A stretch of DNA of 64,000 nucleotides from an uncultured beta proteobacterium (GCA_903838565.1 CAILZB010000027.1:1-64000), one strand, 5' to 3'. Counted from the stretch's first letter, positions 41,463-52,227 are shown. The notes: generated by a model from the sequence alone, not told the origin. Numbers and translations are program-made.

Positions 41463-42956
41463 ATGGACCGCATCACAGCCCAACATCAGAGCCCCCTGTT
41501 TGACATCGCGGCCACGCGCCAACAAGAGCAGACTGCGGCAGCGCAGTTGCCGCCGCATGCGCTGATGCAGCGCGCCGGTCTGGCGGTGGCCCGGCTCGCG
41601 CTGGCGCTGGCGCCGCATGCGCGTGGCGTCTGGATCGCCTGCGGCCCCGGCAACAACGGTGGCGACGGCCTGGAAGCCGCCGTGCACCTGCAGCGCTGGG
41701 GCAAGTCGCCCTGGGTGACGTGGCTGGGCGATGAAGAGACCTCGCCAACTGACGCCCTGCTCTCTCTGGCGCGGGCCCGATCTGCGGGCGTCTGCTTCGC
41801 GGCCGAGGGTCCGACCGATCTGGACCAAAGCGATTTGTGCATCGACGCCCTGCTGGGCATAGGAAGCACACGAGCGCTGCAAGGGCGACTGGCCGCACTG
41901 GCGCAGCAGTTGAACGCCAGTGCAGCGCCGGTGCTGGCAGTGGACCTGCCTTCGGGATTGAACGCGAATACCGGGGCCTGGCTGGGCGCGGATACCCGCA
42001 GCTCCGATGCACCGGGTCCGAGCGCAGCGGTGCTGGCGCAGCACACGCTGAGCTTGCTGAGCTTGAAACCCGGCCTGTTCACGGCCCACGGTCGCGATGC
42101 CAGCGGACAGGTCTGGTTCGATGACCTGGCGCTGGACAATGCGGCCCAACCCTGCAGCGCAACGCTGTTGGGCGAGCCCACAGCCCGCGCCAGACTTCAC
42201 GCCAGCCACAAGGGCACGTTCGGCGATGTCGCCGTCATCGGCGGTGCCCGTGGCATGACGGGCGCGGCACTGCTGGCCGCAAGCGCTGCGCTGCACAGCG
42301 GTGCCGGGCGGGTCTACGTCGCGCTGCTGGATCCGGGCGCCATCGCGGCGGATACAGCCCAGCCGGACTTGATGTTTCGAGACTTGAATTCCCTGGACTT
42401 CAAGGGCTTGACGCTGGTCTGTGGCTGCGGCGGGGGCGACTCGGTGCGCGCGGTGCTGCCCCGCATTCTGGCAAACCCCTCACCCTTGGTACTGGACGCC
42501 GACGCGCTCAATGCCGTCGCCAGTGAACCGCAGTTGCAAACCTTGTTGATCGCCCGCGGCCAGCGCGGCCGCGTCACGGTCCTGACGCCGCACCCGCTGG
42601 AAGCCGCGCGGCTGCTGCTGTGCAGTGCGTCGCAGGTGCAGTTCAACCGCCTGCAAGCGGCGCAGCAACTGGCCGAGCGCTTCCATTGCAGCGTGGTGCT
42701 CAAGGGCTCCGGCAGCGTGATCGCCGCCCCTGGCCAAACACCGGCCATCAACCCCACCGGCAATGCGCGCCTGGCCACGGCCGGCACCGGAGACGTGCTG
42801 GCGGGGATGCTGGGCTCTGCACTGGCCTCGGGCCTGCCGGCCTTCAGCGCGGCCTGCGAAGCCGTTTATCGGCATGGCGCGTTGGCCGACCGCTGGCCCG
42901 CTGGCAGCCCGCTTACCGCCAGTCACCTGGCGGCAAACGGGCAAGGTCCGGGTTAA
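41463..42956 (+). CDS. nnr: bifunctional NAD(P)H-hydrate epimerase/dehydratase
   Basis: A 497-residue two-domain repair enzyme. The N-terminal half (to about 215) is the YjeF_N epimerase with GPGNNGGDGLEAA. The C-terminal half is the ADP/ATP-dependent dehydratase with HKGTFGDVAVIGG, and GNARLATAGTGDVLAG near the end. It converts hydrated NAD(P)H back to NAD(P)H. The gene follows dadA closely and converges on rnr. Confidence 0.93.
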   Translation: MDRITAQHQSPLFDIAATRQQEQTAAAQLPPHALMQRAGLAVARLALALAPHARGVWIACGPGNNGGDGLEAAVHLQRWGKSPWVTWLGDEETSPTDALLSLARARSAGVCFAAEGPTDLDQSDLCIDALLGIGSTRALQGRLAALAQQLNASAAPVLAVDLPSGLNANTGAWLGADTRSSDAPGPSAAVLAQHTLSLLSLKPGLFTAHGRDASGQVWFDDLALDNAAQPCSATLLGEPTARARLHASHKGTFGDVAVIGGARGMTGAALLAASAALHSGAGRVYVALLDPGAIAADTAQPDLMFRDLNSLDFKGLTLVCGCGGGDSVRAVLPRILANPSPLVLDADALNAVASEPQLQTLLIARGQRGRVTVLTPHPLEAARLLLCSASQVQFNRLQAAQQLAERFHCSVVLKGSGSVIAAPGQTPAINPTGNARLATAGTGDVLAGMLGSALASGLPAFSAACEAVYRHGALADRWPAGSPLTASHLAANGQGPG

Positions 42957-42968
42957 TGCGAAAGAACG

Positions 42969-43011
42969 AACTTTCATGCCTGGGGCGCCTTGCGCACCAG
43001 GCATGAAAGTT
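42969..43011. terminator. long inverted repeat between nnr and rnr
   Basis: A perfect 15-bp repeat, AACTTTCATGCCTGG (42969-42983) with CCAGGCATGAAAGTT (42997-43011), has a 13-nt spacer. It lies between the two convergent stop codons and touches that of rnr. Without long T tails it may stop ribonucleases as much as polymerase; a bidirectional terminator is the simplest reading. Confidence 0.6.
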
Positions 43012-45256
43012 AGCGCCGGGGTTTGCGCGCGGGCTTGCCGCCCAAGTCCTTTTTGGCCGCGGCCTTGCGCCCCTGGATCGGCGCCTTCGCAGTTTTCGCA
43101 CCCGCCGCCTTGGAAGGCTTTTGCGAGCGCTTGCCGGAGAACTTCCCGGTCGCAGAGTCCGCTTCACCGCGCTGCGGCAAGACAGCACCGCGCTCCTTCG
43201 CAGGACGGGCCAGCAGATCTTCGCCTTCGTTGACAAGCCGGAAATCGATCCTGCGTCCATCCAGGTCCACGCGACTCACCTGCACCCGCACCCGCGATCC
43301 GATCGCATAGCGCATGCCGGTGCGCTCGCCCCGCAGTTCCTGGCGCGCCTCGTCAAAGCGGAAATATTCGCCGCCAAGTTCGGTGATGTGCACCAGGCCT
43401 TCAACGTACATCTCGTCCAGTGTGACAAAGATGCCAAAACTCGTCGCTGAACTCACCACGCCGGAGAATTCCTCGCCCAGATGGTCGCGCATGTACTTGC
43501 ACTTGAGCCAGGCTTCCACGTCGCGGCTGGCCTCGTCGGCACGGCGCTCATTCGCGCTGCAGTGCAGGCCTGCAGCGGCCCAGGCCAGATTCTCGGCGCT
43601 GGCCTTGACCGGCTCTTCGTCCGAATCCTTGCGCTTGGCCGCCTGGCCCTTGAGCAGGCGTTTGGCCAGTTTTGCGTGCGCCTCTCCGGGAGTGGGAAGC
43701 ACCGGCAGGTGATAGCGTTTCTTCGCCAGAATCGCCTTGATCACGCGATGCACCAGCAGGTCCGGATAGCGCCGAATCGGGCTGGTGAAATGCGTATACG
43801 CCTCGTAGGCCAGACCGAAGTGCCCCGCATTGGTCGGGGTGTAGATCGCCTGCTGCATCGAGCGCAGCAGCATCGAGTGGATCTGCTGCGCGTCGGGCCG
43901 CTCCTTGGTGGCTTGCGCAATCGCCTGAAACTGCGCCGGCGTGGGCTCGTCGCTCACGTTCATGGCGACACCGATGGCCTTGAGGTAGTTGCGCAGCAGT
44001 TCGACCTTCTCCGGCGTCGGGCCTTCGTGCACCCGGAACAGTCCGGCGTGCTTGCTGGAGTGGATGAAGTCGGCACTGCACACGTTGGCCGCGAGCATCG
44101 CCTCTTCGATCAATCGATGCGCTTCGTTGCGCGTGCGCGGCACGATCTTTTCGATGCGTCCGACCTCGTCGCAGATGATTTGCGTCTCGGTGGTCTCGAA
44201 GTCCACGGCGCCGCGCACGCTGCGCGAGGCCAGCAGTGCGCGATACACGTCGTGCAGGTTCAGCAGGTCGTTCACGCGCTCCTTGCGCTTGGCCGCTTCG
44301 GGGCCCCGCGTGTTGCTCAGGATCGCCGCGACCTCGGTGTAGGTGAAGCGCGCGTGGCTGAACATCACCGCCGGATAAAACTGGTAGGCGTGGACCTCGC
44401 CCGTGGCCGTGACCAGCATGTCGCACACCATGCACAGGCGCTGCACCTCGGGGTTGAGAGAGCACAGGCCGTTGGAGAGTTTCTCCGGCAGCATCGGGAT
44501 CACGCGGCGCGGGAAATACACGCTGGTGGCGCGCTCATACGCATCGACGTCGATGGCGCTGCCGGTCTCCACATAGTGGCTCACGTCGGCGATCGCGACC
44601 AGCAGCCGCCAGCCCTTGCCGCGCCCCACCTTCGCGGGTTCGCAATAGACCGCATCGTCAAAATCGCGCGCATCTTCGCCGTCGATCGTGACCAGCGGCA
44701 CGTCGGTCAGGTCGACGCGGTTCTTGCAGTCGTGCGGCAGCACCTTGTCAGGAAGCGTGCGCGCCAGGGCGATGCAGGCCTCGGAAAATTCATGCGGCAC
44801 GCTGTATTTGCGCACCGCAATCTCGATCTCCATGCCGGGGTCATCGACCTCGCCGAGCACCTCTTTCACGCGCCCGACCGGCTGGCCAAACAGCGCCGGC
44901 GGCTCGGTCAGTTCGACCACCACTACCTGTCCGGGTTTGGCCAAGCCGACCGCCACCTTGGGAATCAGCACGTCCTGGCCGTAGCGCTTGTCTTCGGGGG
45001 CCACGATCCAGATGCCGCTCTCGTGCAGCAGCCGTCCGATGATGGGCTGCTCGGGGCGCTCGACAATCTCGAGTACACGCCCTTCGGGGCGACCCTTGCG
45101 ATCCTGGCGCACGATGCGCACCTTGACACGGTCCTTGTGCAGCACGGCGCGCATCTCGTTGGGCGCCAGATAAATGTCCGATTCGCCGTCATCGCGCTGT
45201 ACAAATCCGTGGCCATCGCGATGACCCAGAACTATTCCTTCAATTTCATCCAGCAC
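43010..45256 (-). CDS. rnr: ribonuclease R
   Basis: A roughly 748-residue processive 3'-5' exoribonuclease of the RNB family. It has cold-shock-like domains from residue 1, the catalytic block DGEDARDFDDAVYCEP, the RNB signature HFTSPIRRYPDLLVHR, an S1 domain (about 590-680) and a Lys/Ala-rich basic tail. The start is uncertain: a GTG at 45256 gives MLDEIEGIVLGHRDGHGFV, the family start when the N-terminal HTH is absent. The frame continues into the tRNA-Leu gene, which cannot be coding. Compared with the 813-residue E. coli enzyme the HTH domain is missing. Confidence 0.93.
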   Translation of the reverse strand: MLDEIEGIVLGHRDGHGFVQRDDGESDIYLAPNEMRAVLHKDRVKVRIVRQDRKGRPEGRVLEIVERPEQPIIGRLLHESGIWIVAPEDKRYGQDVLIPKVAVGLAKPGQVVVVELTEPPALFGQPVGRVKEVLGEVDDPGMEIEIAVRKYSVPHEFSEACIALARTLPDKVLPHDCKNRVDLTDVPLVTIDGEDARDFDDAVYCEPAKVGRGKGWRLLVAIADVSHYVETGSAIDVDAYERATSVYFPRRVIPMLPEKLSNGLCSLNPEVQRLCMVCDMLVTATGEVHAYQFYPAVMFSHARFTYTEVAAILSNTRGPEAAKRKERVNDLLNLHDVYRALLASRSVRGAVDFETTETQIICDEVGRIEKIVPRTRNEAHRLIEEAMLAANVCSADFIHSSKHAGLFRVHEGPTPEKVELLRNYLKAIGVAMNVSDEPTPAQFQAIAQATKERPDAQQIHSMLLRSMQQAIYTPTNAGHFGLAYEAYTHFTSPIRRYPDLLVHRVIKAILAKKRYHLPVLPTPGEAHAKLAKRLLKGQAAKRKDSDEEPVKASAENLAWAAAGLHCSANERRADEASRDVEAWLKCKYMRDHLGEEFSGVVSSATSFGIFVTLDEMYVEGLVHITELGGEYFRFDEARQELRGERTGMRYAIGSRVRVQVSRVDLDGRRIDFRLVNEGEDLLARPAKERGAVLPQRGEADSATGKFSGKRSQKPSKAAGAKTAKAPIQGRKAAAKKDLGGKPARKPRR

Positions 45257-45305
45257 TGCGCTGGTTGTTCCAATATTTTTGATACAATACTCTCTTTCCT
45301 GAAAT

Positions 45306-45390
<85 letters not shown>

Positions 45391-45428
45391 ATATAAACAA
45401 TAAATCCTAGCGATTTTTTGACAAAGCG

Positions 45429-45454
45429 GCCGCTTCTTTTGAAGCGGCTTTTTT
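45429..45454 (+). terminator. terminator of tRNA-Leu
   Basis: GCCGCTTC (45429-45436) pairs with GAAGCGGC (45441-45448), with a TTTT loop and a T tail on the plus strand. It ends the tRNA transcript just before the convergent rimO. Confidence 0.9.
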
Positions 45455-45458
45455 GTTT

Positions 45459-46853
45459 TCAAACCGGCAGGCCCACCAGGTCGTGCCCTTGCGTTCCCAC
45501 AATGCGCGCCTTGGTAAATTCCCCCGCCTTCAGCGTCTTGCTGATCTTCTCCGGCGGCAACAACCTCACGCTACCGTCGATCTCGGGCGCGTCCGCGTAA
45601 CTGCGGCCCACACCCCCCTTTTTTCCCATGCCCGGTGCGGAGTCAACCAGCACCTGCATCGTGGCACCCACGCGTTGGCGCAGCTTCACGGCAGAAACCT
45701 CTTCGGCCACCGCCATGAAACGCGATCTTCTTTCTTCCCGCAGTTCCAGCGGCAGCATGCCGGGAATCTCGTTCGCCGCCGCTCCCGTCACCGGGCTGTA
45801 GGCAAAACAACCTGCATGGTCGATCTGCGCTTCGCGCATGAAATCCAGCAGGTGCGCAAATTCTTCTTCCGTCTCGCCCGGAAAGCCCGCGATGAAGGTG
45901 CTGCGCACGACGATCTGCGGGCAGATTTCGCGCCAGCGCAGAATCCGCTCCAGATTGCGTTCGCCGCTCGCCGGCCGCTTCATGCGCTTGAGCACATCCG
46001 GGTGGCTGTGCTGCAACGGCACGTCCAGATAGGGCAGGATCAGCCCGGTGGCCATGAGCGGAACGATCTCGTCCACACTCGGATACGGATAGACGTAGTG
46101 CAGTCGCACCCAGGCGCCATATTCTTTGGCCATCTCGCCCAACTGCTGCACCAGTTCCAGCATGCGCGTCTTCACCGGCTTGCCGTTCCAGAAACCGGTG
46201 CGGTACTTCACATCCACGCCATAGGCCGAGGTGTCCTGGCTGATGACCAGCAGTTCCTTGACACCGCCGGCAAACAGCGCCTGCGCCTCGATCAGCACAT
46301 CGCCCACCGGGCGCGACACCAGATCGCCGCGCATCGAGGGAATGATGCAGAAGGTGCAGCGGTGGTTGCAGCCCTCGCTGATCTTCAGATAGGCGTAATG
46401 GCGCGGCGTGAGCTTGATGCCGGCAACGCCGAAAGCGTTCGGCACCAGATCGATGAAGGGGTCGTGCGGTTTGGGCAGATGCTCGTGCACTGCATCCATC
46501 ACCTCCTGCGTCGCGTGCGGCCCGGTCACGGCCAGCACGCTGGGGTGCATCTGGCGCACCAGATTCGCGCTGCCGTCGCTGCCGGCCTTCGCGCCCAGGC
46601 AACCGGTGACGATGACCTTGCCGTTTTCCGCCAGCGCCTCGCCGATCGTGTCCAGACTTTCCTTGACCGCGTCGTCGATGAAGCCGCAGGTGTTGACGAT
46701 CACCAGATCGGCGCCGGCGAAGGTCTTGGAGGTTTGATAGCCCTCGGCGCTCAGGCGCGTGAGAATCAGTTCGGAATCGGTGAGCGCCTTGGGGCAACCC
46801 AGGCTGACAAATCCGATGTGGGGAATCTTTGCGGGAGAAATAACGTCGTTCAT
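45459..46853 (-). CDS. rimO: ribosomal protein S12 methylthiotransferase RimO
   Basis: A 464-residue radical-SAM enzyme that methylthiolates Asp88 of ribosomal protein S12. The N-terminal UPF0004 domain has three Cys (SLGCPKA, NTCGF, TGCLG). The radical-SAM triplet is in [11 protein letters not shown], and a C-terminal TRAM domain follows. It is convergent with tRNA-Leu and precedes nothing on its own strand. Confidence 0.96.
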   Translation of the reverse strand: MNDVISPAKIPHIGFVSLGCPKALTDSELILTRLSAEGYQTSKTFAGADLVIVNTCGFIDDAVKESLDTIGEALAENGKVIVTGCLGAKAGSDGSANLVRQMHPSVLAVTGPHATQEVMDAVHEHLPKPHDPFIDLVPNAFGVAGIKLTPRHYAYLKISEGCNHRCTFCIIPSMRGDLVSRPVGDVLIEAQALFAGGVKELLVISQDTSAYGVDVKYRTGFWNGKPVKTRMLELVQQLGEMAKEYGAWVRLHYVYPYPSVDEIVPLMATGLILPYLDVPLQHSHPDVLKRMKRPASGERNLERILRWREICPQIVVRSTFIAGFPGETEEEFAHLLDFMREAQIDHAGCFAYSPVTGAAANEIPGMLPLELREERRSRFMAVAEEVSAVKLRQRVGATMQVLVDSAPGMGKKGGVGRSYADAPEIDGSVRLLPPEKISKTLKAGEFTKARIVGTQGHDLVGLPV

Positions 46854-46869
46854 CCCCGCATTGTCCCAG

Positions 46870-47403
46870 TTATTGCTTTAATCCGAACGCCCCCAGCATC
46901 TGCTCCGCCTGCTTTTGCATCTGCTCTTGCATCTTGACGAAGGCATTGCGCGAATTCTCGGCGTAGCCGCCGACCATGTTCTGCATCAGGGGCGACTGCA
47001 GGTTCGTGAACGGTGCCCACAGGTCGGGCGATTTTCCCTTGGCCTGCTCAGTCAATGTATTCTGTATATCCATCATCGACTGCACGTTTTCTTCCAGGCA
47101 GGAACCCATGAAGCCCTGCATCGCATGGCCATAAAAGCGGATGATGTTGCCCAGCGCCGCTTCGGTAAAGATCGGCGCACCGCCGGCCTCTTCCTCCAGA
47201 ATGATCTGCAGCAGGATCGCGCGCGTCAGGTCTTCGTTGGTCTTGGCATCGCGCACGACAAACGGCTCGCCCGCCATCACCAGGCGCTTCACGTCGGCCA
47301 AGGTGATGTAGGTGGACGAACTCGTGTCGTAGAGGCGCCGATTGGGGTATTTCTTGACAACACGTTGCGCCGATTTGGCGCCGTCTGACTTGGTATGTGT
47401 CAC
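46870..47403 (-). CDS. phaR: polyhydroxyalkanoate synthesis repressor PhaR
   Basis: A 177-residue PHB-responsive repressor. The N-terminal DNA-binding domain opens [19 protein letters not shown]. The PHB accumulation-regulatory domain follows (about 60-110), and the C-terminus is Met/Gln rich. The GTG at 47403 is chosen because AAGGAG lies 8 bp before it; an upstream frame start lacks one. In related bacteria PhaR represses phasin genes and is released by PHB. Confidence 0.92.
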   Translation of the reverse strand: MTHTKSDGAKSAQRVVKKYPNRRLYDTSSSTYITLADVKRLVMAGEPFVVRDAKTNEDLTRAILLQIILEEEAGGAPIFTEAALGNIIRFYGHAMQGFMGSCLEENVQSMMDIQNTLTEQAKGKSPDLWAPFTNLQSPLMQNMVGGYAENSRNAFVKMQEQMQKQAEQMLGAFGLKQ

Positions 47404-47525
47404 TGCATTGACTCCTTCGTGGCTGCTCGCAACCGGAACGATTGCATCGCTGCCGATTCTAGAAATAAGCCGGGAATAAAGCCCCAAGGATTACCCTGAG
47501 GAGATGCAGTGACGTTCGGGAAAAT

Positions 47526-47602
47526 TGGTAGGCGCGATTGGACTCGAACCAACGACCCCCACCATGTCAAGGTGGTGCTCTAACCAGCTGAGCTACGCGC
47601 CT
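47526..47602 (-). tRNA. tRNA-Val (GAC)
   Basis: A class I tRNA of 77 nt with encoded CCA. The acceptor is AGGCGCG with CGCGCCT. The anticodon arm CCACC-TTGACAT-GGTGG reads GAC for GUC. The T-arm is GTTCGAGTC. Confidence 0.97.
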
Positions 47603-47625
47603 GAAAGTCTGTTCGACAAGGCGAA

Positions 47626-48441
47626 TTATAGCAGCGAATCGTCACGCTTCTGCGCGAACAGCCACAATGCAGCGCCCGCTGCAATCATCGGCAGGCACAG
47701 CCACTGGCCCATGCTCAGGCCGAGCGACAAAAGTCCCAGGAAGTCGTCGGGTTCACGAAAGAATTCCGCGCAGAAGCGCAGGCTGCCATATCCCATCAGG
47801 AAAGCCGCTGCCACCTGCCCTTGTTTACGCTGCTTGCGCGCGTAGGCCCATAACAGGATGAACAACAGCACGCCTTCGAGCAAAAAATTGTAGATCTGCG
47901 ATGGGTGCCGCGGTGCATCGCCGGCACCGCGAAACACCATCGCCCAGGGCAGGTCTGGGGACGCGACCCGACCCCAGAGTTCGCCGTTGATGAAGTTGCC
48001 GATGCGACCCATCGCCAGCCCGGTCGGAACGCAGGGCGTGACAAAATCGGCCACCTGCAGCCAGGGCTTGTGGCGCGACCTCGCAAACCACAACTGCGCC
48101 ACCGCCACGCCCAGCATGCCGCCGTGAAAGCTCATGCCGCCTTGCCACACGGCGAACACCTCGAACGGATGCGACGCGTAGTAACCCGGCTTGTAGAACA
48201 GGCAGTAGCCCAGGCGGCCGCCGATGACGACGCCCATGACACCCAGGAACAGGATGTCCTCGACATCCCTGCGGGTCCAGGCTCCCGCGCCTGTCACCGA
48301 CGCAAAGGGCTGCTGCTTCAGACGACGCAGCCCCAGGAACATGAACAGACCGAAGGCCGCCAGGTAGGTCAGACCGTACCAGTGCACGGCCAGCGGGCCC
48401 AACTGGAGCGCGATGGGATTGATTTGCGGTTGGATGAGCAT
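47626..48441 (-). CDS. lgt: prolipoprotein diacylglyceryl transferase
   Basis: A 271-residue integral membrane enzyme with about seven membrane segments, attaching diacylglycerol to the lipobox Cys of prolipoproteins. The Lgt signature is [14 protein letters not shown], and [15 protein letters not shown] and SFHGGMLG motifs are present ([16 protein letters not shown]). The ATG at 48441 is the family start. Its product is needed by the lipoproteins in this window (NlpD, FKBP, 7841-8233). Confidence 0.95.
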   Translation of the reverse strand: MLIQPQINPIALQLGPLAVHWYGLTYLAAFGLFMFLGLRRLKQQPFASVTGAGAWTRRDVEDILFLGVMGVVIGGRLGYCLFYKPGYYASHPFEVFAVWQGGMSFHGGMLGVAVAQLWFARSRHKPWLQVADFVTPCVPTGLAMGRIGNFINGELWGRVASPDLPWAMVFRGAGDAPRHPSQIYNFLLEGVLLFILLWAYARKQRKQGQVAAAFLMGYGSLRFCAEFFREPDDFLGLLSLGLSMGQWLCLPMIAAGAALWLFAQKRDDSLL

Positions 48442-48540
48442 GCTGCGATTGTGCCGCAGCCCAAACAAGAGCCTGCCGCTCGAACTACACTCTGGGCCAA
48501 TCCACACCAGCACATCACCCAGACTTTGGAGCACCCGATC

Positions 48541-50220
48541 ATGCCAATCAATCGCCGCAGCAGGAACATCACCGAGGGCAAGTCGCGCGCGCCGAATCGC
48601 TCCATGTACTACGCCATGGGCTATGAGGACGGCGATTTCGTCAAGCCCATGGTGGGCGTGGCCAATGGCCACAGCACCATCACGCCATGCAACTCGGGCC
48701 TGCAAAAACTCGCGGACGCGGCCATCGCCGGCATCGAAGAAGCCGGCGGCAATGCCCAGGTATTCGGCACGCCCACGATCTCCGACGGCATGGCCATGGG
48801 AACCGAGGGCATGAAGTATTCCCTGGTGAGCCGCGAGGTCATCTCCGACTGCATCGAGACCTGCGTGCAAGGCCAGTGGATGGACGGCGTGCTCGTGGTC
48901 GGCGGCTGCGACAAGAACATGCCCGGCGGCCTGATGGGCATGCTGCGCGCCAACGTTCCCGCGATCTTCGTCTACGGCGGCACCATCCTTCCAGGCAGTT
49001 ATCAAGGCAAGGATCTGAACATCGTGAGCGTGTTTGAAGCCGTCGGTGAGAACGCCGCCGGGCGCCTGAGCGACTACGACCTGAACGAGATCGAACACCG
49101 CGCCATTCCCGGACCCGGCTCCTGCGGCGGCATGTACACGGCCAACACCATGTCATCGGCCTTTGAAGCGCTGGGCATCTCGCTCGCCTACTCCAGCACC
49201 ATGGCCAATCCGCACGAGGAGAAAGTGGACTCGGCGCGCGAATCAGCCAAGGTGCTGATCGAAGCCATCAAGAAGGATTTGAAACCGCGCGACATCGTGA
49301 CGCGCAAGTCGATCGAGAACGCCGTGTCCGTGATCATGGCCACGGGCGGCTCCACCAATGCCGTGCTGCACTTTTTGGCGATCGCGCACGCGGCCGAAGT
49401 GGAGTGGACCATCGACGACTTCGAACGCGTTCGGCAAAAGACGCCCGTGCTGTGCGATCTGAAGCCCAGCGGCAAGTATCTGGCCGTGGACCTGCATCGC
49501 GCCGGCGGCATTCCCCAGGTCATGAAGATGCTGTTGAATGCGGGCCTGCTGCACGGCGACTGCATCACCATCACCGGCCAGACCATCGCTGAAGTGCTGA
49601 AGGACGTTCCCGTCGCTCCCCGCGCCGACCAGGACGTGATCCGCCCGATCGACAAGCCCATGTATGCACAGGGACACCTGGCCATCCTCAAGGGCAACTT
49701 GTCGCCCGAGGGCGCTGTGGCGAAGATCACCGGCCTGAAGAACCCGGTGATCACCGGTCCGGCGCGCGTGTTCGACGACGAGCAGACTGCGCTGCAGGCG
49801 ATTCTGGCGGGCAGGATTGTCGCGGGCGACGTGATGGTGCTGCGCTACCTGGGACCCAAGGGCGGCCCGGGCATGCCCGAAATGCTGGCCCCCACTGGCG
49901 CGCTCATCGGCGCGGGTCTGGGCGAAAGTGTGGGACTGATCACCGACGGCCGCTTCTCGGGCGGCACCTGGGGCATGGTGGTGGGGCACGTGGCGCCTGA
50001 GGCGGCTGCCGGCGGCAACATCGCCTTTGTACGCGAGGGCGACTCCATCACCATCGACGCGCGTCAACTGCTGCTGCAACTCAACATCAGCGACGCCGAG
50101 CTGGCGCAGCGCAAGGTCGGCTGGACGCCTCCGGCACCGCGCTACACGCGCGGCGTGCAGGCGAAGTTTGCGTTCAACGCGTCCACCGCGAGCCGCGGCG
50201 CCGTGCTGGATGACTACTGA
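48541..50220 (+). CDS. ilvD: dihydroxy-acid dehydratase
   Basis: A 559-residue Fe-S dehydratase, third step of branched-chain amino acid synthesis. Cluster Cys residues are in [10 protein letters not shown] and [14 protein letters not shown], and [12 protein letters not shown] is near the C-terminus. The ATG at 48541 starts the family N-terminus. The gene is divergent from lgt, 99 bp apart. Confidence 0.97.
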   Translation: MPINRRSRNITEGKSRAPNRSMYYAMGYEDGDFVKPMVGVANGHSTITPCNSGLQKLADAAIAGIEEAGGNAQVFGTPTISDGMAMGTEGMKYSLVSREVISDCIETCVQGQWMDGVLVVGGCDKNMPGGLMGMLRANVPAIFVYGGTILPGSYQGKDLNIVSVFEAVGENAAGRLSDYDLNEIEHRAIPGPGSCGGMYTANTMSSAFEALGISLAYSSTMANPHEEKVDSARESAKVLIEAIKKDLKPRDIVTRKSIENAVSVIMATGGSTNAVLHFLAIAHAAEVEWTIDDFERVRQKTPVLCDLKPSGKYLAVDLHRAGGIPQVMKMLLNAGLLHGDCITITGQTIAEVLKDVPVAPRADQDVIRPIDKPMYAQGHLAILKGNLSPEGAVAKITGLKNPVITGPARVFDDEQTALQAILAGRIVAGDVMVLRYLGPKGGPGMPEMLAPTGALIGAGLGESVGLITDGRFSGGTWGMVVGHVAPEAAAGGNIAFVREGDSITIDARQLLLQLNISDAELAQRKVGWTPPAPRYTRGVQAKFAFNASTASRGAVLDDY

Positions 50221-50245
50221 AATGTGAAGACGGGCTGGCCGCGCA

Positions 50246-50488
50246 TCAATGGCGGCGTTGCGGTGGCTCGCGCAAGGCGGCGCGGCTCTTTTCGATGCGA
50301 TCGCGCTTGCGCTGGTCCATCTTTTCCGATTCCTTCTTCTTGGAGTATCCCGACTGGTCGGCCCAGGACCACCACAGCACGGCCAAAAGGAAGGGCGACA
50401 GCACCAGCCACCAGTCCCAGCTGGCAAAGACGCTGATTTCAAGCCACTTGAGTCCAAGAAGAATCAGTCCGAGTCCCAGAAAATACAT
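50246..50488 (-). CDS. small Trp-rich membrane protein (TIGR04438 type)
   Basis: An 80-residue protein with two membrane segments (residues 2-17 and 27-43) rich in Trp (DWWLV, LWWSWADQSGY) and a charged cytoplasmic tail (KKKESEKMDQRKRDRIEKSR). It fits the Burkholderiales family of small Trp-rich proteins; the function is not known. It is divergent from the cytochrome c gene. Confidence 0.75.
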   Translation of the reverse strand: MYFLGLGLILLGLKWLEISVFASWDWWLVLSPFLLAVLWWSWADQSGYSKKKESEKMDQRKRDRIEKSRAALREPPQRRH

Positions 50489-50554
50489 GAGCCACTCCCT
50501 CTCTCAATTGCAGCAAACGAAACCCCGGCGTCAACGTCGCCGACTGAAATCGCG

Positions 50555-50583
50555 TTGATCTAGTGTAATTTACACCGTACTCT
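50555..50583 (+). promoter_or_regulatory. sigma-70 promoter of the cytochrome c gene with a palindromic operator
   Basis: TTGATC (50555-50560), 17 bp and TACTCT (50578-50583) form a plausible promoter. The spacer holds a perfect palindrome, GTGTAA-T-TTACAC (50563-50575), placed as a repressor or activator site would be. I cannot name the regulator. Confidence 0.55.
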
Positions 50584-50594
50584 TAGGAACCCTC

Positions 50595-50900
50595 ATGAAA
50601 CGTGCCCTGCTGACCCTCTCGACGATGTGTGTGCTGACGGCGCCGGTTTGGGCTGATCAGGCCCTGGCGACATCGCGCAATTGCATGGCTTGCCACGCCG
50701 TCGACAGGAAGGTTGTGGGTCCGGCGTACAAGGACGTGGCAGCAAAGTACAAGGGCGACAAGACCGCTGCCGACAAATTGGCGCTGAAGATCATGAAGGG
50801 CGGCGCAGGCGTCTGGGGCCCGGTTCCCATGCCCGCGAATGTGCAGGTCACCGAAGCCGAATCCAGGAAATTGGCGGCCTGGGTGCTCTCCCTCAAATAG
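50595..50900 (+). CDS. class I cytochrome c (c551/c552 type)
   Basis: A 101-residue periplasmic monoheme cytochrome. A signal peptide is cut after VWA. The heme motif CMACH starts at about residue 31, and the Met ligand is in the PMPANVQVTE segment. It resembles cytochrome c551/c552 proteins that carry electrons to terminal reductases or oxidases. No partner is nearby. A promoter with a palindrome precedes it. Confidence 0.9.
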   Translation: MKRALLTLSTMCVLTAPVWADQALATSRNCMACHAVDRKVVGPAYKDVAAKYKGDKTAADKLALKIMKGGAGVWGPVPMPANVQVTEAESRKLAAWVLSLK

Positions 50901-51015
50901 CGCGGGCACTGCCGCTCCGGCGCGGGAGCCTGTTGGCACCGCCTAAAATCGGGCTTCAGCGGACAAGTGTTTGTCTCTGAACTCCGTACTTCCACCTGCT
51001 TTTTTGGAGAACAGC

Positions 51016-52227
51016 ATGACCGCGTTGCTTGAGGCGTCCTCACCCCACGTCATGAACACCTATGGGCGCCTGCCCATCGCCCTGTCGCATGGCCAGGGCT
51101 GCCGTGTCTGGGATATCAATGGCAAATCCTATCTGGACGCGCTCGCGGGCATTGCCGTGAACACGCTGGGGCACAACCACCCCAAGCTGGTGCCGGCACT
51201 GCAGGACCAGATCGCCAAGATCATCCACAGCTGCAACTACTACCACGTGCCGAATCAGGAAAGGCTGGCGGCCAAGCTGGTCGAGCTGTCGGGCATGACG
51301 AACGTGTTCTTCTGCTCGACCGGTCTCGAAGCGAACGAAGCCGCGCTCAAACTGGCGCGCAAATTCGGACACGACAAGGGCATCGACCGCCCCGAGATTG
51401 TGGTCTACGACAAGGCGTTTCACGGACGCTCCATCGCCACCTTGAGCGCCACCGGCAACCCCAAGGTGCAAGCCGGATTCGGTCCGCTGGTCGAAGGTTT
51501 CATCCGCGTTCCGTTGAACAACATGGATGCGCTCAAGGCTGCCACCGCGAACAATCCCAATGTGGTGGCCGTGTTCTTCGAAACCATCCAGGGCGAAGGC
51601 GGCATCAACGCCATGCGGGTGGACTACCTGCAGCAGGTGCGCCAGCTGTGCGACGAACGCGACTGGTTGCTGATGATCGACGAGGTGCAGTGCGGCATGG
51701 GCCGCACCGGCAAGTGGTTCGCGCATCAATGGGCCGGGATCGTTCCCGACGTGATGCCGCTGGCCAAGGGGCTGGGTTCCGGGGTACCTGTGGGTGCCGT
51801 CGTTGCAGGACCCAAAGCCGCCAACATCTTCCAGCCGGGCAACCATGGCACCACCTTCGGTGGCAATCCTCTGGCCATGCGCGCCGGGGTCGAGACCATC
51901 CGCATCATGGAAGAGGATGGCTTGCTCGCGCACGCTGCGTTGGTGGGCGAGCATCTGAGAGGCGTGCTGGCGCGCACGCTGGCGGCCGAACTGGCCAACG
52001 GCGGCGTGAAGGAGATTCGCGGACAGGGCTTGATGATCGGCGTCGAGCTGAACAAACCCTGTGGCGTGCTGACGCAGCGCTGTGCCGACGCGGGGTTGCT
52101 CATCAGCGTCACAGCGGACAGCGTGATCCGGCTGGTGCCGGCGCTCATCATGAGTGTGGCCGAGGCCGACGAAGTCGCGTCGATTCTGTGTCCCTTGATC
52201 AAGACCTTGCTCACCGAGACCGACTGA
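51016..52227 (+). CDS. argD: acetylornithine/succinyldiaminopimelate aminotransferase
   Basis: A 403-residue class III PLP aminotransferase, fourth step of arginine synthesis. Family landmarks are LDALAGIAVNTLGHNHP, FCSTGLEANEAALKLAR, LMIDEVQCGMGRTG and the PLP Lys in PLAKGLGSGVP. The ATG follows GGAG. It is followed 24 bp later by argF, so the two probably form an operon. Confidence 0.92.
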   Translation: MTALLEASSPHVMNTYGRLPIALSHGQGCRVWDINGKSYLDALAGIAVNTLGHNHPKLVPALQDQIAKIIHSCNYYHVPNQERLAAKLVELSGMTNVFFCSTGLEANEAALKLARKFGHDKGIDRPEIVVYDKAFHGRSIATLSATGNPKVQAGFGPLVEGFIRVPLNNMDALKAATANNPNVVAVFFETIQGEGGINAMRVDYLQQVRQLCDERDWLLMIDEVQCGMGRTGKWFAHQWAGIVPDVMPLAKGLGSGVPVGAVVAGPKAANIFQPGNHGTTFGGNPLAMRAGVETIRIMEEDGLLAHAALVGEHLRGVLARTLAAELANGGVKEIRGQGLMIGVELNKPCGVLTQRCADAGLLISVTADSVIRLVPALIMSVAEADEVASILCPLIKTLLTETD

